DNA of 64,000 nt from Zopfochytrium polystomum (Eukaryota > Chytridiomycota > Chytridiomycetes > Chytridiales > Chytridiaceae), in NCBI GenBank assembly GCA_025765615.1, contig JAIVFJ010000108.1, positions 35,001-99,000 of the forward strand, read 5' to 3'. A program made the position numbers and the translations under genes. This document shows positions 42,229 to 52,945 of the stretch, in pieces (the first letter of the stretch is position 1; each line of letters starts with the position of its first letter). The notes below the pieces were generated by a model. The model was not told the origin of the DNA and did no database searches. It saw only the letters and a list, made by a program, of their open reading frames with translations.

Positions 42229-42344
42229 TGTTAAAAGTCTACTTTGAGTGAGTGAGTGGAATGAGTGAATGAAGTGGAGATGTGCGTTTGTGGGTGGTCC
42301 TTCTCCCCAACTTGGAGAGAAAGAGAAGAAAACTCTGTTATGAA
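42229..42344 (+). repeat. Dispersed repeat A, copy 4 (5' part only)
   Basis: Matches the first roughly 115 bp of repeat A (AAAAGTCTACTTTGAGTGAG through CCAACTTGGAGAGAAAGAG and GTTATGAATG), then diverges. Confidence 0.82.
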
Positions 42345-42461
42345 TGGTAGGGGCAGCCAGTAGGTGCAGCAGGCCAGTACCCTGATGGACTCTAAGAGGA
42401 GTTTCTTTGTTTTTGGTACTTGATTGTCTGTGATTTGTTTAAGGTCAGCCTGAGAAATGAG

Positions 42462-42533
42462 GGGGGTATGTATCAGTGGTAGATAGCTCGCTTTGCATGC
42501 GAGATGCCGTAGGTTCGAGCCCCACTGCCTCCA
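42462..42533 (+). tRNA. tRNA-Ala(TGC): tRNA-Ala(TGC)
   Basis: Acceptor GGGGGTA/TGCCTCC pairs throughout with G-U wobbles, followed by discriminator A. The D arm is TATC-AGTGGTA-GATA, the anticodon arm CTCGC-TTTGCAT-GCGAG (TGC), and the T arm GTAGG-TTCGAGC-CCCAC has one mismatch. Length 72 nt, no intron. This is the best-formed tRNA of the 40-kb zone. Confidence 0.85.
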
Positions 42534-42606
42534 TTGTTTGAGTATTCACAAATGGGTAGTACTGGATTCAAGATTGTCTAACCCATTTGTACCCTCCTGG
42601 TGGTAT

Positions 42607-42660
42607 TTAACCCTTTAACAGTCATCGTACCGCCAGCAGCACGATGACCGACTTTTCTGC
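42607..42660. repeat. piggyBac-like terminal sequence
   Basis: TTAA followed by CCCTTTAACAGTCATCGTAC resembles the TTAA-CCCTTTAAAGGTCAG end at 18573. An inner inverted repeat GTCATCGT...ACGATGAC is visible. No transposase lies nearby, so this may be a MITE or a solo end. Confidence 0.5.
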
Positions 42661-42849
42661 CATTACAATTAGAAGAACTTCACCAAAACGAAACGAATCC
42701 TCGTGAAACTTTAATATGTTGTAGTCTGCAACATTGCCGTGATTCCCAATCGCAATTTTTAGCATAGAGGTAGATCCAGCATGCGCGCATCTGTGGACAC
42801 CTCATTTGTTTGAATCCGTTCACTGATTAGCTAACGCCAATCTGCCATG

Positions 42850-45600
42850 GAACAAAACTTCAGAAAAAGATGGCTGATGAAAACACACCCCCAGGCACAC
42901 CAAAACTGCCAAAGAGGCCCAGAACAAACACAAAGGCATATTGGGAGATCCATTTAATCAACTCTGGACACTCCAAGAAATCTCTGGCTGGTCTTACTTT
43001 GAAAGAATCCCTCTCGTTTCTACTTCTTTGTGAACACTGCAACAGTGAGCGCATCACACACAGGCATAGCCTCTCTTCCGTACATGATCGATTCTGGAGC
43101 TGTACCCACAATGATCCCACAACAGGAGCAATTCACTGAGTACCGTCAATTTGAAACTGAACACTATGCCCACCCAACAGATGACCATGAATGCCGCATC
43201 AAAGGAATCAGATCTTTCACTCTTACTTTTCTTGATTTTGATGTGCTCTGCAATGTGCTACATGTCCGATCTCTCAAGGAGCTGCTTCTCTCTGTGTCGC
43301 ATGTCCTCCAAGGCCCAACTGCTGGGATGCTATTCACTCAAGATTCTGTTTTCCTTATTGAAATACACTCGCATTTCAACACGGAATCAAGATTAGCAAA
43401 CAACACGACAGCCTCTACTATCTCATCCAACTACACAGAGGACAATCTCAGTTGAGCCCATTGCCTATGCATCACCAGCAACTGCACATGACTTCACCAC
43501 CAACCACACACAAGCCTTGCCTCATTTGTGATATGGCAAAGATGCGCTGGCAACACCTCAGGGCCAAGCCTTGTTGTCAGGAACATGGCGTGTCAGGTCA
43601 AGTCAGACAAGTGATGATTGTATGGTAACCAGGAACTCACTTGAGGGATGGGGCAGGTCCCCCATCCCCCTTTCATACATTTTGAGAGTCTTCCTTGTCA
43701 AGACTCAAAGAAGGTTCCAGAAAGAACAATTGGTACTACAAAATGATACCAATGACAACAACAAGACAAGTCAGGAAAGCAAAGAAGGTTCCAGAAGGTC
43801 CCGACTGGTTCCATGAAGGAATGTTCTACCAGAGGTGATTCATAACCTTGTTTTGATTTTTCTCCACTGCAGGCGCTGTGTACCAACCAAACTGGCAAGA
43901 TCAGTACACGTTGTTGAAGTTGCAGTGTAGAAGGCGATGTTGTGAGTGGAGGCAGCGTCGCAAGAAGGTGAAAGGCTCGAGGAACCAAGGCTTGAATCGA
44001 GAACTTGCACAAGGGAGTGATCGTAGCAAGCGACCAAGGGCAAGTGGGCAAAGAGAGCTTGTTTTAGACAGGGACTGGCAAATTGGAGTGAGAGTGCCTT
44101 TTTTTCAATAAGAAAACTCTACCCAATTTATACTCCTGCAGGGAGGTTGACCGTTTTCCTGTTTTGCCATGATGTCAACATCACAGGAAAATGGGACCCC
44201 AGAGCCAATTTTGTTGGCAGTTCCAGCTACTATTCTACATGAAAATGGGATACCGCTTTGCCAGAAAAATGAGATCTCCCAGACCAGAATCAATGAAAAA
44301 TGGTATCTCTGGACTCCAAAAAAGGGAGCCGAAATCGGACCCACTCATTCCCAGTGTGAACAGATAAAAAATGGTACCTGCTGGAACCAGAGCAATGGCC
44401 CACAGCGAGGCCAGAAGGAGAGAGAAGTTCTGGCAAATTGTCGTTGATTAATTCTCTCAATGGATAGACATAGAATTCTTGACATCGAAGAAGCAAGCAT
44501 CTGAACAATTAAAGAGAACTGTGGAACGCTTCAAGCTACAACACAGCGAGAAGGTAACTGCTGTCTGCTCTTTACTCAGTGAACTCTTTCAAAAACTGGG
44601 CATCCTGGCGAAGTCCACCCATCGCACTTGAACCAGCCCTCCTTACATCAGTTGACTGGCGGAATGGAAGGTTGGAATAATGAAGGAGATGTCAGGGTGC
44701 ATGTTATTTGACAGCTAATTCCAAAACCAGACAGTATAAGGCCTATTAAGCCAAAATGGCTCTTTGCCTACAAACTTGATCAAGACAGTTACCTACTGCG
44801 CTTCAAAGCGAGGCTGGTAGTGAAAGGATTCACTCAAATCCCAGGCATTTATTATAACAATATGTTTCTCCTGTCATCAAAAATGGATCTGTCAGCACAG
44901 TACTTGCATTAGTGGCTATGTTTTGAATGTTCCTCAAAAGCCTTGTTGTAGACATGGTGTTCCTCAATGCCACTGTAGATTATGACATTTTCATGCTATA
45001 ACCTCCTGGTTTCGACGAAAAAAGAGCTAATCACATTCTTCTTGTATGAAAACTTCTCGAAAGTATTTATCAGCTGCATCAGTCCGGTGGCCAATGGTAC
45101 CAAAGACTTAGAGATTTTCTACTTGAAATTGCCTTTGAACAACTCAAATCAGATATCTGCCTCTACATGAAGAAAAATCCAGACAGCACTATGCTCTGCC
45201 TTGCAACAGTGCATGTTGATGATGTAATTCTTGTGAGCAAATCGTCATTTAAGATGTCAAAAATAAGCTTTGCAGCTGCTACAGTCTCAAAGACAATCCT
45301 AACTTCAACTGCACCCTTGGACTCAAGGTCAAACAGATGAGTTACGTTATTTTGGAAGGCCAAAAGAACTATACCCTGTGCATTCTTGAAGAATTTAATC
45401 TTTGGGAACGGGAATCACCCCTACAGTTAAACAGTCACCAATGTACTTATCTTGGGTTGATGACGACACATCTAGTTTTCTTGACCAGAGAGAACAATTC
45501 TTTAGTACTCATAAAAGTAGCCTATGCTGCTAATCAAATTTGTCCGGATATTGCACATGGTTGTGAGACTGCACCAAGGTCTCAGTGACAGAGTCTAGGA
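42850..45600 (+). mobile_element. Decayed copia-type (Ty1) retrotransposon
   Basis: Plus-strand fragments appear in the order expected for a copia polyprotein: a gag-like piece (about 42870-43030), a retropepsin-like MIDSGAVPTMIP (about 43085), and degenerate reverse transcriptase pieces at about 44780-45490. The last include SPVIKNGS, DMVFLNATVDYDIFML, PPGFDEK, SDICLYMKKNPD and the catalytic-loop-like VHVDDVILVSKSS. Many stops and frame changes make it inactive. Repeat C copy 2 interrupts it. Integrase and RNase H parts were not recognised. Confidence 0.78.
43611..43850. repeat. Dispersed repeat C, copy 2
   Basis: See copy 1 at 12718-12980. It shares GGGGCAGGTCCCCCATCCCC, TTTTGAGAGTCTTCCTTGTC and GGTTCCATGAAGGAATGTTC. 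Confidence 0.88.
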
Positions 45601-45700
45601 ATTTATTCGCAAAAAGAAGCATTCCTGTCATAAAACTGCAAGGATTGGGACCCCTATTATTCCTGGTTCTTTAGTTTCCAAGGTGTTATCAAAGTCCCCT
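45575..45700 (+). repeat. Repeat D, copy 1
   Basis: About 125 bp (GGTCTCAGTGACAGAGTCTA, then GGATTGGGACCCCTATTATT and CCAAGGTGTTATCAAAGT) is the inverse of 54730-54855. It follows the copia remnant, so an LTR end is a reasonable guess. Confidence 0.85.
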
Positions 45701-45939
45701 GTTAGACAGATTTGTGGACTACGCAAGTAGTAGGGTTGAAACACCACAGGACAACAGCCCAATAAAGTTAGTTTTAGCCTATTATTTGCTTTCCTTCACT
45801 CTAGGGCCCACATCCCAGGGTCAAATGAGTTATTATAGTCTCACATGGGTTTTCAGTATGAAACCCTTCCACTTATCGTCCTGCAGGGAGAAAACCAGCC
45901 TCACAGAGCAGCACTATGGGCCGGTTCGGCCCAAACTCT

Positions 45940-46355
45940 GGGGAAAGCGGTCAGAGACCGCTTCCCACAGAGACGGCGTGATTTGTAACATTGGGCGTAT
46001 TTCAAATCACACCTTGGTCTGTCCGAGCGCCTGCGCAGCGACCGGAGGCCGCTTCGCACAGGAGCGTCGGGTGTCTGGCCGAAGCCTGTCCACGCAAACC
46101 AAGTTCGTCAAACAACCCGTTTTGGACGAACGCTAGGCAGGAACTGATCGTGGCGGGTAAAGGTCGCTTCGTCCAAACCCGAAGACAATCGGCGGAAAAT
46201 GGCCCGCCCGGCTGCGGTGGCCCGCAGACACGTGACCTCCGCACTCCAGGGGCGCGCGGTTCAACCCTTCCAGCAGGCGTGGCCCTCTGAGAGGGATGGT
46301 GCCTGGTGCGCTGTGCGGACCAGGCATCGCCTAGCGCGCGTGGCACGCTAGGGGT
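45940..46355. other. GC-rich segment with consecutive hairpins
   Basis: Within AT-richer repeat DNA, this GC-rich stretch forms GGGAAAGCGGTC-AGA-GACCGCTTCCC (45940-45967, one bulge), CCCTCTGAGAGGG (46283-46295), TGCCTGGT/ACCAGGCA (46300-46326) and CCTAGCG/CGCTAGG (46330-46352). It is not a tRNA and no coding frame is convincing. Confidence 0.6.
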
Positions 46356-46405
46356 GATTCCTACGCATTGTCCTTGCTGGTGACCTCGGATAGCAAAGCT
46401 AGAAT

Positions 46406-46760
46406 GTGAGGACGACGGCTGTTGAGACTGCGACCTCGAATAAAAAGAGTACCCCGCTTTTTTAACTGATGATTTGTGAGGATTATCAATTTGACTCGAC
46501 GAAACAATGTTTCACAAAAGTGACATAACACAGCTGGACCCCATTTCTTATTATTTTCATGGGTTATTATTGTCCCTGCAAGCCGAACCACTGAGATTTG
46601 GACTGTCTCTTAGCCGCGGCCATGCATATTATTCATGTTATTATTATTGCGCACTAAGTTGCAGGCCGAATGGCTTAGGCTGCTCTGCACTACTAGCAAG
46701 AGGCCCTCTAGCTCAGTGGTGTAGAGTGCTCCTTTTGATGGGAAAGGTTAGGGTAAACCC
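46406..46760 (+). repeat. Dispersed repeat B, copy 2, ending in a tRNA-like segment
   Basis: Matches 13288-13665: GTGAGGACGACGGCTG, CGACCTCGAATAAAAAGAGT, TGATTTGTGAGGATT, then a TTATTATT-rich stretch. At about 46701-46760 it ends in a tRNA-like sequence with box A CTAGCTCAGTGGTGTAGAG and loop TTTTGAT. Confidence 0.7.
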
Positions 46761-48245
46761 TGTGTCTGTTTCATGCTTTGGTGTGAGAAACCCCTCTTTT
46801 GTGTTAGAGATTTATTTGTGTTTTTCTTGGGCTTTTTAAGACTCCAAATACACTTTCCTGTCTAGTGCCCCTAGACACCCTCCTTTTGCCCCTTTTCGTT
46901 AGTCCGGATTGGTATTTAGGTCCATGCTCTAGTTTCCACCTATGGCCCTAGGTGAGGAGTTAGAGAGCACAGTCTCACGAGAATCACTGCTGTCTTCACC
47001 TTACTCTTTCTGTTGTTCAGATCGGGCCTTTCAGCTAACCCAACTTAGTGTAGGTCTCATTGGCAGCAATGACAAGGTCACTGCCAACTTGGGAAGCTGG
47101 CTTCCTGGGCTCAAATCTCAACATCCTGGATTCAACTGCATCTCTGTCGGTTTGTGCGGTATAATATCTGATAATACAACGGCCAGACCAAGAACATGTA
47201 GGACATTTACAATGTCTCACCACCTGTGTCTACTAAATTGGATTTTGTCCTTGGTTATCTGTCTTTCACCTTCTCCTGTCCACAAAAAGAACCGTGCGTT
47301 CTCAATACCGCAAACAGCCCTCTGAAAATGTATAAAGTGTAATTGCGAGTCGCGACTGGGGGGGGGACCATCAAAAACACAGCAGAAGAGTTCAAAGAGG
47401 AAGGAAGACTACTGCTTTCCAGGTATCGCGGGTTTTGAGAATTGTGGCCGCGTTGATATGGCTGGGCTGTGGTTGCTCCACTGAAGGGGTTCTTGTTACC
47501 AAAAAACTTGCTTGTTGGTTACAAGAAAATTCAATCGTTCAAGGAGAAATAAAGCTTACTTCCCTTGAATGGGAAACAGGATTGGGCCATCGATCGCCCA
47601 CCATCACCATTATATTCAAAAGGCAAACGTCAAGGACAACCCGCCCCTCCTTGACTTCGTCCAACCCAGAAACCGCTTGGTAGCGTGAGAAAAACCCTCT
47701 CAGTATTCAATAAAGTTTCCGGACATTGTTGACCAGTATTGGTTGGTGTGGTGGGGGGCGCGAGGCGGGGCGGGGGGCAGTGAAATCAATGCCATCATGT
47801 TCCCCTGCTAGAGCCCAAAGCGCTGCTTGATTGTCTTCTTTTTTTCTTTTGTGTTGTTGTTGTTGGTTGATGTTAATGTTAATGTTGATGTTGCTGTTGT
47901 TGCTGGTGTTGTTGTTGTTGTTGGGTGTGAGGTGATGAGTGAGGGGGAGGCACCGGCCGCTCCCGCTTTTGTTCGCCAGGATGCTGCCCAGGCGGCGCCC
48001 CCGTCCAGCAAGGACTCAACGCGCTCTGAGATCGAAGAGAGACTGCAATATGGGGGATACGTGTGTTTTTCACTTACAAAGGGGGACGAACAAAAAAAAA
48101 AAAAAAAAAAAAAAAAAGAGGGGTAGAACAACGACGCAACAACAACTACAAGATTAACTACAACACGCAGCAACTCCAAAACATAACAAGAGAAAGCAGA
48201 GTACAACAGCAAAAAAAAAGAAAAAGTTTTTTGGTTTTCTCTTTC
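46761..48245. other. Intergenic, no supported gene
   Basis: Low-complexity GTTGTTGTT and GTTAATGTT repeats at 47853-47930 and a poly-A run at 48092-48116 stand out. No coding region or RNA gene is supported. Confidence 0.45.
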
Positions 48246-50432
48246 TTACATCTCGCCCTCCCGCACCCTCGCCGCCGCCGCCGCCGCGCGCTCCCGCAGC
48301 ATTTCGCACACGGCGGCGTACGCGTCGACGTCGCGCATGCCGCCGGCGGCCGCCGCCGCCAACAGCCGGCGCGGCAGGCAGGCGCAGGCCGGTCCGGCGG
48401 CGGCGGCGTCCAGCATGCGCGCGACGTCGTCCGGCGCGGCGCCTAGCACGCGTTTGACGAAGCGGCGCGTCAGCACGAACCCGCGGTCCTCGGACTCCAC
48501 CGCCGCACCGCAACACCTCTCCTCGGCGGCGGCTGCGCAGTCCCGCACGACGGCGGCGAGGTGCGCGAGCGGGCCGCCAACTGCGGCTGCAGGCCCGTCG
48601 GCGCTCGCGGCGGCCTCGTTCATGCGGGTTTCGATCGACGCGTCCAGAGCTGCGGCGTTGCCTGCCGCGACGACGACGCGGGCGACGTAGAGGAAGGCTA
48701 CGCGGGCGGGCGCGTCGGGGCCGCGGCGGAGGCCGGTGAACAGGCGGCGGAGGGCGGCTTCGTGCGAGCCGGTGGTGCGGACGTCGTCGACGACCAGGAC
48801 GGTGCGGCCGGCGATGGCCGCGCGGCGGGTGGGGCGGCGGCGGTGGTGGTGGGTGGCGTCGAGGGGGTCGCGCGGGGACGTTGGCGCACGGGTCTCGTCG
48901 TCGTCGTCGTCCCCGTCGTCCTCGTCCGAGGTGTCCGAGACGTACTCGAGCTCAAGAGACTCGGCGGCGAGCAGCGCTTGGCGGTCGCGGGCGGTCGCGA
49001 CGGCGGCGTAGTCGGCGGCGTAGGGGGAGTCTCTCCGGCGGGTGATGACAGTTTCTGTGACGCGCGGGGAAAGGCCGCGGGGGCGGGTGCGGGAGGGCGG
49101 TTGCGGCGGTGGCGGAAGCGTTCGCGGGCAGCGCGGCGGGGATGGGGGAAGCAATGGCGACGGCAAGGGTGACGGCAGCGGCGAGGCGGTGGATGGCGAT
49201 GGCGGCGACAGCTGCAGTGGTGCGATGAATGTGTGCGGGGCAGGGGAGGATGGCGCGGCGGCGGCGGTGGCCGGGGATGTCGAGAGTGAGGAGAGGGTGG
49301 ACGCCGTGGAGAACGAGAGTGGCGACGAGGAGAGCGACAGGGAAAGTGACGGAGTCGATGCTGTCGAAGAGGTCGACGGAGTTGGGGACGATGTTCGGCA
49401 CACCGGGTGTGTGGTCTTGTGGGCGTCGCGGCCGTCCGCGCCGTGCGCGTATTCATAAAGGGTCCGGTTCCCGTCGTTGTCGTTCTGGGCCTTGTAGCAG
49501 TCGCATGGATTGCTGCTGTCGCCGTATTCGCCGCCCAGAAGGCTTGTAAGGTGGTATGCAAGGCGGGCGGCCAGAGTCGAAGCGGCCGTAGGGAGGCCTG
49601 GGTGGCGCGCCACAGCGACGACAACATCGCGGCGGTGATCACGCACGCGGCGGTGCCGGTGGCAGCGGTGGTGATCTGCGTCGTTTGCATGCTTGAATGG
49701 GTCGGCTGCCTCGGCCGCCGCTGCCACGGCCGCCGTCACTTCCGCCATCGTCGGCGGCGGCGGGTGCAGCACAAGTCGAGGACGCGATTGCACTGGACGC
49801 TGCGCATTCTGGGGCCTGTCCTCGTCACGGTCGGCTACCGCAGCAGCGTGAGCGCGGGGACGAAGAATCCGGTCGACGGCGCGACGGGCGAGGTCGGCAG
49901 CGTAGGCGTCGGCGATGCGAGCGTCTCCGTACTTGAAACGCGACCACTCGCGCGGGTCAAAGGGCAAGCTGGCAAGGTCGGTTGTGTCAGCCGAGATGTC
50001 GTAGAGAGCAAATATGTCACCGCCTTCTTCCACGCCGCGTTGTGCGAAAGTGCAGAGGTGGCCGATGTCGTCGTCGAAGTAGGCGCTGCTGCTGCAGAGC
50101 ACGCGGCCGCCATCCACGACGCGACCGCCATTGCTGCTGATGCTGCTGCTGCTGCGGTGACGGCTGCGCCGGCGGCGGTGGAGGGAGTGGCGGGCGGCGT
50201 GGTCTGAATGGCTGGTGCAGTCGCGACGCGGGCGCGACGCGCAACAACAGCTCCCATAGCCGCAGCAGCTCGGCCCCACGTCGCGGTCTACGCCCTCATC
50301 CTCTGAGTGGTCGCTGGAGTGGAGGCCCAGGTGGTCGTCCAAGTGGGAGCGAAGCTTTTTTGCGTCAAGCAGAGGTGCCTCATTGAAGCAGGCGAGAAGA
50401 CGGCCGTAGGAGGAGTATTTCTGAGTTTCCAT
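48246..50432 (-). CDS. Phosphoribosyltransferase-like protein with low-complexity inserts
   Basis: A single exon of 728 aa. I chose ATG 50432 (METQKYSSYG) because the nine upstream codons of the open frame lack an ATG. The core shows PRTase features: FALYDISADTTDLASLPFDP, SRFKYGDARIADAYAADLAR, a PGLPTAASTLAARLAYHL helix, and the PRPP-binding loop TVLVVDDVRTTGSHEAALRR at about residues 530-550, followed by a hydrophobic strand ARVAFLYVARVVVAAG. Between these lie long Ser/Thr/Pro and His/Arg-rich inserts (about residues 320-500). The C-terminus is Ala-rich and helical. Type I PRTases move a ribose-5-phosphate from PRPP to a base or other acceptor; the substrate is unknown. Very high GC fits the other conserved genes here. 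Some of the low-complexity part could be mispredicted. Confidence 0.72.
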   Translation of the reverse strand: METQKYSSYGRLLACFNEAPLLDAKKLRSHLDDHLGLHSSDHSEDEGVDRDVGPSCCGYGSCCCASRPRRDCTSHSDHAARHSLHRRRRSRHRSSSSISSNGGRVVDGGRVLCSSSAYFDDDIGHLCTFAQRGVEEGGDIFALYDISADTTDLASLPFDPREWSRFKYGDARIADAYAADLARRAVDRILRPRAHAAAVADRDEDRPQNAQRPVQSRPRLVLHPPPPTMAEVTAAVAAAAEAADPFKHANDADHHRCHRHRRVRDHRRDVVVAVARHPGLPTAASTLAARLAYHLTSLLGGEYGDSSNPCDCYKAQNDNDGNRTLYEYAHGADGRDAHKTTHPVCRTSSPTPSTSSTASTPSLSLSLSSSPLSFSTASTLSSLSTSPATAAAAPSSPAPHTFIAPLQLSPPSPSTASPLPSPLPSPLLPPSPPRCPRTLPPPPQPPSRTRPRGLSPRVTETVITRRRDSPYAADYAAVATARDRQALLAAESLELEYVSDTSDEDDGDDDDDETRAPTSPRDPLDATHHHRRRPTRRAAIAGRTVLVVDDVRTTGSHEAALRRLFTGLRRGPDAPARVAFLYVARVVVAAGNAAALDASIETRMNEAAASADGPAAAVGGPLAHLAAVVRDCAAAAEERCCGAAVESEDRGFVLTRRFVKRVLGAAPDDVARMLDAAAAGPACACLPRRLLAAAAAGGMRDVDAYAAVCEMLRERAAAAAARVREGEM

Positions 50433-51026
50433 ATATGACGCCGCGATGATTTTACCCACCGCGCGTGGGTTGACGGTCGGTTGGTCTGGTCGGTCGGTCA
50501 GTCTAAAACGAGCCTGGCGATTGCTTGATTGAATGAATAACTGGATCGAGGGAGCAAGTGGCGACGACGATGAGCAGTAGCGAGTGGTGGTGGGTGGGTG
50601 GGTTTTTGATGAGTTGATGTTGTGCTTGGCTGCTGCTGCTGCCAGCTGTGCTGCTGTTACTGACGCCTCCTCGTCGGCGTCGTCGTCGTTCCGTCGTTAC
50701 CCGTCGTTACCCGTCGTTACTCGTCGTCGTCACTCGGTCGTGTGAGAGTGAGTGTGTGTGTGTGTGTGTGTGTTGGCCAGCGCGTCGCGCGTTGCGATTT
50801 ACTTTTTATTCCTTTTTTTTTTAATGTTGTTTCTTTTTTTGGCCAACCTGTCTGTCTGTCTGTCTGTCTGTCTGCCTGTCTGTCTGACTGTCTGGCGCTC
50901 CGCCTCTCTGTCTGCTTGCCGACAAGCAACTTCAAAACCATCAAATAAACAAACAAATCTCCCTTCGGCGATCAAATGTTTTTAATGGGAATATTTAAGT
51001 AACGGCGCATGAGGTCTTTCTGTCCC

Positions 51027-51094
<68 letters not shown>
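51027..51094. repeat. (TGTC)n microsatellite
   Basis: About 17 uninterrupted TGTC units. A shorter interrupted run of the same unit lies at about 50848-50892. Confidence 0.97.
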
Positions 51095-51095
<1 letters not shown>

Positions 51096-52811
51096 GCCTT
51101 CGCCTTGATTGGATTGGATTCCTTCTTCACATTGCGAACATGATAGGAATCGCAGCAGGCAGGCTGCAAAGACAAAGGCGGCCAACCGACCGTCCCGCTC
51201 GGACTGTCTGGCGGTGTTTTCCATCACGCGTCTTTGTTGTCTCACGCATAACCTGCATGATCCTCTAAATTGCTGTCTTCTCGACGACACTTCTTTTTTT
51301 GGTTTTCAAGCCCAGTCACAGGCTGTCTGTCTCTCTCTCTCTTTTGCGGTCTTTGCGATCGGTGGAAGCCTGGGCGAGAGACAACGTGGGAGAGCGAGAC
51401 AGAGAGACAGACAAGAGAGGAAAGATCGGACAAAAGAGAGTGAGTGTGTGTGTGTGTGTGTGAGTGAGCGAGACCGGGAGCGCAGGCGGAGAGACAAAAC
51501 AGTCGCGATCATCCGGTTAGGTGTCGCATCCGAGAAGAAATGGAGAGAGTGTGTGTGTGTGAAGAGAGGAAAGAAACGACTACTCGCAGCCCCCAAAGAA
51601 CCAGCTTCAGAGAGAACTGTAGCTAAAAAACTCAATTAGTGTCCCAAACTAGTAACATCCCAAACTCACGCTCCTTCACATTGGATTGGGATATGAGGGG
51701 TTTGATATGCGGTGTTGTACTACATTGCGGACCTGTGTGAGGCTGCGGCGTGGTACTTTGCCTTTTTGGCATATTTTTTGTATTTTTGAAGATTCGAAAA
51801 GAGTCTTGGATCCCTTTGAAGTTGTATCCGCTTCACAGGGTCAGTGACATATAAGGTTCCAAATCGGTATCAAGACAATAGGCAATGGTTGTGCATTGCA
51901 ATGAATAGCACAGTGGTCACGGCACTCCGCGTTTGTTTTGGGACTGGGTGTCAATTCTCGTCAGTACATTACTGCAATCAGAACATTTTACATCAAGATC
52001 TCAACTTGAACCAAAACTGAATTCCGATTTTGCGACCTTGCAATCACCTATGCTGACCCCACCACAACGACCACGCAACAACCAAATTTGTGACAAGTCC
52101 CAGTCAACACACAGGAAAACCAATAAATGAATCTTGTTTCAATTTCATATAAAGTTTCTTTCAAAAATTCATTTCAAATTTGGAAAATGCTGATATGGCA
52201 CAAATCTCAAGATATGCTATGGTGATATGGTGGAAACCTTAATTTTCGGCGAGTATCGCTAATTGTTATTGTTATGGGCGTATCACGATATGAATATCGC
52301 GAAATTTATCGTTATCGCCATATCAATTTGAAACCTTAGTGACGAGCGAATAGACATGGGACTAAACCGGGCAACAGCGACGCCATGGGCGCAAGACCTC
52401 ATCGGGCATACTCTCCAGTCTCTAGGTGTGAATGTGTTGGCTGCTGGTGCTGCTTGCTGCTACTCCGGCGCAGATCAAGAATCAGGCCGGGTCTCTTCCA
52501 GGTCTACAAGCTTCTGGTTGTTTTGGGCCAAGGTGCGTCCCTTTGCGGCAGACAACGGCTGAAGGTTGGGGGCTCAAATAGATCTCAAGGCACTGACCAA
52601 GAACAGGGCTTAGGGCGCAATGCTTAGGTAATCCAGCTTTTGAGCGACCTTGAGCCAGGTAAAGCTCATTCATGCTCCAGGTGGAGACACCCAGAGAGGT
52701 CCTCGACTTGGGTTCCACAAAAAAAGAAAAACGGTTACTATGGCGCATGGTGAGAATGCTTTTTTTTGATAACTTAGTCAGGTTCAATGTGTTAGGCAGA
52801 ACTGACTGGTT

Positions 52812-52945
52812 AGCAGCAAGAGACACAAGACAGACCTGAACCTATTGTGACTGTCAGTCATTGTTCTCACAATGCCCATGGGAGAGCGAGCCACTGCCAA
52901 TGCAGACCTGGGCACTGGCTTGCACTGTTGACAAATACTCCGCAA
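52812..52945 (-). repeat. Dispersed repeat A, copy 5 (3' part, reversed)
   Basis: Matches the reverse complement of the last roughly 135 bp of repeat A: GACAGACCTGAACCTATTGT, CCAATGCAGACCTGGGCAC and GTTGACAAATACTCCG. Confidence 0.85.

Noticed and set aside
46190..46290. GC-rich tRNA candidate with GGTTCAACCC
   Set aside because: Arms overlap and no anticodon stem is consistent. Better seen as part of the hairpin island.
48698..49690. 330-codon minus-strand ORF and plus-strand ORFs over the PRTase-like gene
   Set aside because: Shadow frames in very GC-rich DNA. Only the 728-aa frame carries conserved motifs.
51027..51094. Possible CRISPR-like or coding repeat
   Set aside because: It is a plain TGTC microsatellite. 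There are no spacers, and the ORFs over it are repeat artefacts.
51109..51639. 176-codon plus-strand ORF
   Set aside because: Arg/Glu/Ser low complexity from GAGA and GTGT repeats.
51890..51965. tRNA-like TAGCACAGTGGTCACGGC with a weak box B
   Set aside because: Anticodon and acceptor stems do not pair. At best an old relic.
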